Source of the DNA: Kiritimatiellia bacterium
GTDB taxonomy: Bacteria > Verrucomicrobiota > Kiritimatiellia > RFP12 > UBA1067
DNA length: 43,728 nt
Reading direction: 5' to 3'
NCBI GenBank assembly: GCA_017405115.1
Contig: JAFRBA010000142.1
Location: forward strand, 1 to 43,728
The notes beneath the pieces were generated by a model. The model searched no databases, had not been told where the DNA came from, and saw only the letters and a program-made list of their open reading frames with translations. Each line of letters opens with the position of its first letter. The first letter of the stretch is position 1. Positions 39,411-43,728 of this stretch are shown here, in pieces. Both the position numbers and the translations under genes were made by a program.

Positions 39411-40616
39411 CTACTCCTTCACAGGCGGCTGGTAGTTGGGATCAAGGTCGTCGTTCATCGTCGGCTCGGCAAGATGCACCTTGACGCCGGGGCCGAGCTT
39501 TCCAAGCCCGGAGATCACGACCTTCTCGCCGGGCGCGACGCCCGACACGACGGGCATCCAGCCCTCGCTCATCTCGCGGAGCTCCACGACGCGCTGCTCC
39601 ACGGTCATGTCGTCCTTCAGCACCCAGACGCACTGGCTCCCCGTCGAGAGGTCGAATACGGCCTGCTGCGGCACGCAGGGCATCTTCGGCGGCGTCTTGC
39701 GGTCCGTCAGGAGCGTCACATAGCTGTTCGGGATGAGCAGCCTGTCCGGGTTCGGGAAGGATAGCCGCATTATGATGGTGGCCGTGTCCTTGCTCATCTC
39801 GTTGTCGTCGAAGTCCCACGAGCCCTCCTCGCCGTACTCGCTGCCGTCCGGCAGCACGAGCCTCATGCGGTAGTCGGGCGCATTGCCCTTCTTGAGCGCC
39901 GAGCGCCAGCCGATATAGGCCCGGTCGGTGAGCGGGAAGCTGACGCGGATCGGGTCGATCTGCACGATGCGCGAGAGAGCGCCCTTCGACGGCGCCACGT
40001 AGTCGCCCACGTGCGCCGAGGTCTTTCCTATCTGCCCGCTGATCGGCGCCACCACCTTGGCCTTCTTGCAGTCGTACTCCGCGACGACGAGGTTCGCCTT
40101 CGCCTGCATGACCGACGCCTTCGCGCGCTCGTAGGCCGCCTCGGCGTTGTCTCGCTCGAGCTGCGTGATCCCTCTCTCGTCGGCAGTCTGCATGCGGTCG
40201 TAGTAGCGCTTGGTGCGCCGCTCCTCCGCCTCCGCAGCGGCGAGGTCGGCCTTGCGCTGGTTCACGACGGCCTGGTAGCGCTCGTCGTCCAGCACGTACA
40301 GCGTCTCGCCGGCCTTGACGATGTCGCCCTCCTTGAAGAGTATCTCCTTGACGTATCCGTCGACCTGCGGCAGAAGGTCGACCTCCTGCATCGCCTCGGC
40401 GTGCGCGACGAACCTCTCTGGCAGGTTGTACGAGCGCTCCTCAACGGGGCGGACGGAGACCGTGACGGGACCCCTCGGAATCTGCGGAATCACGACGGCG
40501 CCCTTCGGGCACAGCTCGCGCGCTATCCAACCGCCCGCCGCACACGCCGCCGCCAGCACAACCGTCGCAATCACCGACCCGACGGCCGACTTGCCTGACT
40601 TTACGTTCTCTGCCAT
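39411..40616 (-). CDS. RND efflux membrane fusion (periplasmic adapter) protein, AcrA/MexA type
   Basis: Protein of 401 residues that bridges pump and outer-membrane duct. An N-terminal membrane anchor (SAVGSVIATVVLAAACAAGGW) without a lipobox Cys in the usual place is followed by a lipoyl half (QEVDLLPQVDGYVKEILFKEGDIVKAGETLYVLDD), a coiled-coil hairpin (AEAEERRTKRYYDRM, ERDNAEAAYERAKASVMQAKANL), the second lipoyl half (CKKAKVVAPISGQIGKTSAHVGDYV), a beta-barrel and the membrane-proximal domain (VSGVAPGEKVVISGLGKLGPG). The ATG at 40616 is preferred because AGGAGAAAGG lies just upstream and an open frame further back lacks homology. It is 56 bp after the TetR gene and 4 bp before the pump, so it belongs to one operon. 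Confidence 0.92.
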   Translation of the reverse strand: MAENVKSGKSAVGSVIATVVLAAACAAGGWIARELCPKGAVVIPQIPRGPVTVSVRPVEERSYNLPERFVAHAEAMQEVDLLPQVDGYVKEILFKEGDIVKAGETLYVLDDERYQAVVNQRKADLAAAEAEERRTKRYYDRMQTADERGITQLERDNAEAAYERAKASVMQAKANLVVAEYDCKKAKVVAPISGQIGKTSAHVGDYVAPSKGALSRIVQIDPIRVSFPLTDRAYIGWRSALKKGNAPDYRMRLVLPDGSEYGEEGSWDFDDNEMSKDTATIIMRLSFPNPDRLLIPNSYVTLLTDRKTPPKMPCVPQQAVFDLSTGSQCVWVLKDDMTVEQRVVELREMSEGWMPVVSGVAPGEKVVISGLGKLGPGVKVHLAEPTMNDDLDPNYQPPVKE

Positions 40617-40672
40617 TTTGCCTTTCTCCTGTTGCTGTGTTTGTCTATCGTCCCCTGGGCAACCCGCCCGCG

Positions 40673-41302
40673 TCACGCGGGCGCGGCTACGCGCATCGCC
40701 CTCCATATCGCCCCGTAGGACTTGGCGAGGGTTCGCCCCATGTCGCATTCAAGAAAGTGGTCGATTCGCGCCTGGACGAGCCCGTCCCAGATCGCCATCG
40801 AAACCGCCGCGATCTCCTCCGCGTCGACGGTCGCGGGGACGCGCCCCGCCGCGATGTCGTTCGCGACCGCCCTCCGGAACGCCTCCTTGGGGCCGAACCT
40901 GTCGTCCGTCATCAGATCGGTGCGGACGCTGTCCATCGACCTGTCGGACCAGCGTATCTGGCACTTCATCAGCCGGAAGAACGCACATCCCCTCGGATCG
41001 GCGACAAGCGTCTCGGCGTTCTTCACCATCATGTCGGCCACGGCCGGGAACGTCAGCTCGCCCGTCGGCATGAGCTCCTCGATCTGGCGGCGGAACTTCT
41101 GGAGCGCACGGTCCACCAGCTCGACGAGCAACGCCTCCTTGGACGCGAAATACCAGTACACCGCCCCCTTGGTGAGCTTGAGTCTGGCGGCGATGTCCGT
41201 GAAAGTGGTGTGCTCGTAGCCCTTCTTTACGAAAAGGGACAACGCGCTCGCCAGAATCCTGGTGCGCGTCTTTTCTGCTTCCTCTTTCGTCTTCCTCGGC
41301 AT
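40673..41302 (-). CDS. TetR/AcrR-family repressor of the efflux operon
   Basis: Protein of 209 residues. The N-terminal helix-turn-helix reads TTFTDIAARLKLTKGAVYWYFASKEALL, the AcrR/TtgR pattern, followed by an all-helical ligand and dimerisation domain containing MKCQIRWSDRSMDSVRTD and VDAEEIAAVSMAIWDGL. Such proteins release their operator when they bind a drug or bile-like compound. The gene leads the efflux operon, and a palindrome sits between its own -35 and -10, so it probably represses the whole operon including itself. The -10 lies 11 bp before the ATG, leaving a leader of about 5 bases. Confidence 0.92.
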   Translation of the reverse strand: MPRKTKEEAEKTRTRILASALSLFVKKGYEHTTFTDIAARLKLTKGAVYWYFASKEALLVELVDRALQKFRRQIEELMPTGELTFPAVADMMVKNAETLVADPRGCAFFRLMKCQIRWSDRSMDSVRTDLMTDDRFGPKEAFRRAVANDIAAGRVPATVDAEEIAAVSMAIWDGLVQARIDHFLECDMGRTLAKSYGAIWRAMRVAAPA

Positions 41303-41313
41303 GTCGGGTGCGT

Positions 41314-41343
41314 ATTATACATACTTTCGGGTAGGTATGTCAA
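41314..41343 (-). promoter_or_regulatory. Near-consensus promoter of the TetR/efflux operon
   Basis: TTGACA (41338-41343) and TATAAT (41314-41319) on the minus strand, both perfect consensus hexamers, with an 18-bp spacer. This is the strongest promoter in the window, in keeping with tight repression by TetR. Confidence 0.8.
41319..41340. promoter_or_regulatory. AcrR-like TetR operator
   Basis: ACATAC and GTATGT arms separated by 10 bp form an inverted repeat that fills the spacer between -35 and -10. The arms match those of the known E. coli AcrR site (TACATAC and GTATGTA). Binding is inferred. Confidence 0.65.
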
Positions 41344-41411
41344 GTCGCCCCTCGGAAAGGGCGGCATCGACTGCGGCGCGGCGTGCTGCAAAGTGTAGAA
41401 GACCAGGCTGA

Positions 41412-41449
41412 TGGGCTGACCCACAATTTGCAAATTGTGGGTCAGCCCA
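41412..41449. repeat. Perfect 38-bp loopless palindrome
   Basis: The arms (TGGGCTGACCCACAATTTG and its reverse complement) meet with no spacer. No T-run flanks it, so it is not a standard terminator, though it could form a cruciform or long hairpin. It lies between the start of the efflux operon and a remnant downstream of the repeat-protein gene, both on the minus strand. Confidence 0.7.
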
Positions 41450-41485
41450 ATAGTGTCACATAGTCTTCACGCGTTTGGCATTATC

Positions 41486-41540
41486 CTATGGCATCTCGAC
41501 CGTGACCTTGAAGAACCTGTGAAGCGAGTTGGTCGGATAT
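41486..41540 (-). pseudogene. Possible C-terminal remnant of an exported protein
   Basis: In a minus-strand frame the sequence reads NSLHRFFKVTVEMP followed by TAG. An ending of the FFKVTVEMP type resembles C-termini of large secreted proteins in related bacteria. Two stop codons precede it in frame and no start is present, so at best it is debris. Confidence 0.25.
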
Positions 41541-41567
41541 TACTACTCGCCGCCGTTCTCCAAGGGC

Positions 41568-41966
41568 TCACCATCTGCCCATCGTGGTTGCCGTACCGGG
41601 CGATGAACCGTTCGCGTTGCTGTAGTATGTCGTGTTGCCCATCCTCGTCGATGACCCAGCCGATGATCCATTCGCGTTGTAGTAATAGGTCGTATTGCCC
41701 ATCGTAGTGGCTCTTCCAGCCGATGAACCGTTCGCGTTGTTGTAGTAGGTCGTGTTGCCCATCCTTGTGGACATCCCTGCCGACGAGCCGTTGGCATTGT
41801 TGTAGTAAGTCGTGCCACCCATCTGTCCAGACGTTCCCGACGACGACCAACCCGAGCTTCGGCTTTGCCTCTGCGACTGATAAGACGTCCACTGCGCCTC
41901 CGCCATGTTCGCACAAGCGACAACGGCAACACACATCACGATTTGGATTATTGTTATGTACTTCAT
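41568..41966 (-). CDS. Small exported protein with 20-residue tandem repeats
   Basis: Protein of 132 residues. The signal peptide (IIQIVMCVAVVACANMAEA) is followed by a Ser- and Gln-rich stretch and four tandem copies of a 20-residue unit, MGNTTYYNNANGSSAG plus a four-residue variable end (MSTR, RATT, SSTR, TATT). The last copy is cut to MGRW. At DNA level the unit is 60 bp and nearly identical between copies, so copy number may change by slippage. The Tyr, Asn and Gly pattern suggests a surface or matrix role, but no family was recognised. AAGGAG precedes the ATG. It follows the zinc-knuckle gene by 42 bp on the same strand, so the two may be cotranscribed. Confidence 0.65.
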   Translation of the reverse strand: MKYITIIQIVMCVAVVACANMAEAQWTSYQSQRQSRSSGWSSSGTSGQMGGTTYYNNANGSSAGMSTRMGNTTYYNNANGSSAGRATTMGNTTYYYNANGSSAGSSTRMGNTTYYSNANGSSPGTATTMGRW

Positions 41967-42008
41967 CTTAGCTTTCTCCTTGGCAAGTACTACAGGAACA
42001 AAGACACC

Positions 42009-43592
42009 TTATGGAGAGACATGAAGATTCATTTCTTCCCAGTCTCGGAATGAGCGAAAAATCACGCCCGTCATTTCAATTTCGCAATTTGTAATAGTCC
42101 AATTGTTCATCCAACCCTTTGAGATTACAGTATCCCCTTTTTTCCAATCCTCGATAGATTCATTCCCAGGCGAAGTTGGCACAAGCAGTCTCATAGTACC
42201 ACGAGTACGACGCGCAAGGAATCCTGCTTTCTCAGCCAATTCTATATATCGCTTTGTTTGACATTCACGACCATTCCACACCATTCCAAGCGTACGATTT
42301 TTCTCGCCAAAAACCAATGGAGCTAATTTAACACTGTATGCGCGCCCGCCCCTCCTCAACTCAACAAGAGAAACATCGTTTACAACAAAGACTATGTTAT
42401 CGGGAACCTTCGATAATAAAACCTTGCTCAACGGATTATTGTTGGCATCATGCAGCATAAGAGCTTTCTCCCAAATCTCGTCAAATAGCCGCTGCTTACA
42501 AATTTTAGTTGTATCCTTATGCCAAAACTCAATATAATCGGCTGGTTCAAACTCTCCTTTTGATATTTCTACTTTGTTTGCATCTATATCCGACAATAGC
42601 GTTTGCGCACTCTTCACAGTGGCACGCACCTTCTCTCTTAATTCCAGTCCGTTGTCTGAGCCACGACAATAGAACGGCGTGTGAGATATAGCCTCGCGAG
42701 GTATTTTAAGAGTTGACAACATGGCCTTACCCACCGAAACAACTTCTCTTAGGCTATATCGACGCTGTTTTAGATCGTCCAATTGGCCAAGCATATTGTT
42801 CGTCCGCACAGAACCTCCTTCATTACCATCTGCAATTACGTTGCATGAATCGCGGAAAAACCGTGTGGCATTAGCCTTGTTAAACACCTTGCCTGTTCCA
42901 GCGCATGTCACACACTTTTCTTCCTTATACCCCTTGCCACTACATTTGGGACAACGCCCACTGCTATTGCACTTGCTACATGTTGCACTCTGGCTAAACC
43001 CGGCAGTACACCTTGAGCATCGACCATTTCCATTGCAATCATTGCAACGCTGCTTTTTCATGCCCGATCCGGAGCATTGATTGCAGTCTTCTTTTACCAT
43101 AGCCTCAAACCCTGCAGCATTTATGAGTTTGCCCTTTACACGCTTCTCGTACACATCATTCTTGCCACACGCAACAAGACATGCCGCTGCAGCTTTGAGA
43201 TACTTCTGCCGCTCAATGTTATTAGTTGTTGCCATTGCGGCAGAATACAATTTACCCCCACTCCTTACGTCTGGAATAGACTCTGCAAGAGCCTGTAATT
43301 CGGATGCAGAGAAACATGAATTTTCATGACTCAAACCCTGATTGCATTCTGCACTGGCATTAACTGCTCCTGTCGCCTTGCCTTTTTCAGAGAGGGACAT
43401 TCCATTTGTCGACTCATATGCAAACTTCATGCTATCCGCAATAGCATTGCATGAATCGTGGAAAACACGAGCGGCAACGGTCTCACTAAAAGCCTTACCC
43501 GTTCCAGCACATGTCACACACTTTTCCTTCTTTGAGCCTTCGCCGCCACATTTAGAACAACGCCTATCGCCATTGCACTTGCTACATGTTTT
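42009..43592 (-). CDS. Cysteine-rich DnaJ-type zinc-knuckle protein, 3' exon (partial)
   Basis: The 3' 527 codons of a gene whose 5' part lies beyond a group II intron. Residues begin KTCSKCNGDRRCSKCGGEG, an array of C-x-x-C-x-G-x-G motifs like the DnaJ zinc domain. A duplicated module ends each array: KCVTCAGTGKAFSETVAARVFHDSCNAIAD, then after 130 residues a second, longer array ending KCVTCAGTGKVFNKANATRFFRDSCNVIAD (key part CVTCAGTGK, DSCNxIAD). The last 250 residues have no recognised fold and end in a beta-rich tail (WKKGDTVISKGWMNNW). The AT-rich composition differs from its surroundings, suggesting acquired DNA. A start at 43697 would be artificial, made of intron sequence. Role unknown. 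Confidence 0.65.
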   Translation of the reverse strand, partial: KTCSKCNGDRRCSKCGGEGSKKEKCVTCAGTGKAFSETVAARVFHDSCNAIADSMKFAYESTNGMSLSEKGKATGAVNASAECNQGLSHENSCFSASELQALAESIPDVRSGGKLYSAAMATTNNIERQKYLKAAAACLVACGKNDVYEKRVKGKLINAAGFEAMVKEDCNQCSGSGMKKQRCNDCNGNGRCSRCTAGFSQSATCSKCNSSGRCPKCSGKGYKEEKCVTCAGTGKVFNKANATRFFRDSCNVIADGNEGGSVRTNNMLGQLDDLKQRRYSLREVVSVGKAMLSTLKIPREAISHTPFYCRGSDNGLELREKVRATVKSAQTLLSDIDANKVEISKGEFEPADYIEFWHKDTTKICKQRLFDEIWEKALMLHDANNNPLSKVLLSKVPDNIVFVVNDVSLVELRRGGRAYSVKLAPLVFGEKNRTLGMVWNGRECQTKRYIELAEKAGFLARRTRGTMRLLVPTSPGNESIEDWKKGDTVISKGWMNNWTITNCEIEMTGVIFRSFRDWEEMNLHVSP

Positions 43593-43728
43593 GTGGAGTA
43601 GAGCATTCCGCCTCGGTTCTTCCGATGCGGAAGCCCCCTCATCAAACCGTGCGTGCAGATTTCCCGCACACGGCTTCCCGTGTGAAACTGGTGTCATCGG
43701 TATCTCCTTCTCGTGAGGGCTAAAAGCC
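43593..43728 (-). mobile_element. Group II intron, 3' end (domains V and VI), truncated by the window
   Basis: On the minus strand the GAAGCCGTGTGCGG arm, GAAA loop and CACGCACGGTTT arm (about 43644-43677) form domain V with the AGC catalytic triad. GATGAGGGGG then opens domain VI, whose basal stem pairs with GCTCT and CTC around a bulged A at 43599, seven bases from the inferred 3' splice site at 43593. Position 43592 opens the exon in frame. The part towards 43728 would precede domain V; the maturase gene is not in the window. The fold was read by eye and agrees well with bacterial group II introns. Confidence 0.85.

Noticed and set aside
41412..41449. Palindrome as an intrinsic terminator
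   Set aside because: No T-run on either strand and no loop.
43593..43697. N-terminal extension of the zinc-knuckle protein beginning MTPVSHGKPC
   Set aside because: This stretch folds as group II intron domains V and VI, so it is ribozyme sequence rather than protein.
1..43728. tRNA or rRNA genes
   Set aside because: No cloverleaf with a T-loop GTTCGAATC-type sequence or rRNA block was recognised in any intergenic stretch.

Overview
The window is GC-rich bacterial DNA. It carries a one-polypeptide pyruvate:ferredoxin oxidoreductase, which indicates an anaerobe, together with type IV pilus ATPases, a three-part RND efflux set (Gram-negative envelope), and very large secreted beta-structure and LamG-like proteins next to DUF4874/DUF4832 and glycoside-hydrolase-like proteins. 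That mix resembles gut or rumen Verrucomicrobiota/Kiritimatiellota-type bacteria. This placement is an inference from gene content; the window has no rRNA or other marker that settles it.

Layout. Positions 1-3.5 kb are accessory: a DDE-transposase insertion sequence with multiple end repeats, then an AT-richer two-gene AbiE-like toxin-antitoxin operon. At 4.0-7.7 kb lies nifJ with its own promoter and a perfect hairpin terminator. From 20.7 down to 7.7 kb runs a five-gene minus-strand operon of exported proteins: a 1560-residue beta-solenoid-like surface protein, two DUF4874/DUF4832 paralogues, and two paralogous proteins that look like undescribed glycoside-hydrolase-type enzymes. At 20.7-21.9 kb a 912-bp foldback element with 13-bp terminal inverted repeats and a 12-bp flanking duplication sits in a DUF1080 gene remnant. 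A cupin and a GspE/PilB ATPase follow. At 24.2-27.4 kb a Tat-exported metallophosphoesterase, a GH16 glucanase-type enzyme and a RAYT (REP-associated tyrosine transposase) are all peppered, in frame, with REP-like hairpins. A three-module LamG-like secreted protein (27.5-30.8 kb) is divergent from a XylR-like regulator. Then come pilT, serS, an efflux locus (outer membrane factor, RND pump, membrane fusion protein, TetR repressor; 34.6-41.3 kb) and, at the right edge, a repeat protein and a cysteine-rich zinc-knuckle gene interrupted by a group II intron whose domains V and VI are visible.

How genes work together. The efflux genes form a classic TetR-controlled operon with an AcrR-like operator between -35 and -10, but the pump gene carries an in-frame TAG. 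The exported proteins suggest handling of polysaccharide at the cell surface. Many minus-strand genes share an extended -10 promoter of the form TGGTATAAT.

The most notable signal is the RAYT with nine REP-like hairpins within about 2.8 kb. Each has a GTAG, GGAG or GCAG foot directly against the stem, a four-base loop (ACCC, TCCC or TCCT), and stems that differ between copies yet, with one exception, still pair. Several lie inside open reading frames, including that of the RAYT itself. Other signals worth following are the foldback element, the amber codon in the RND pump, the group II intron edge, and the unclassified exported-enzyme operon.
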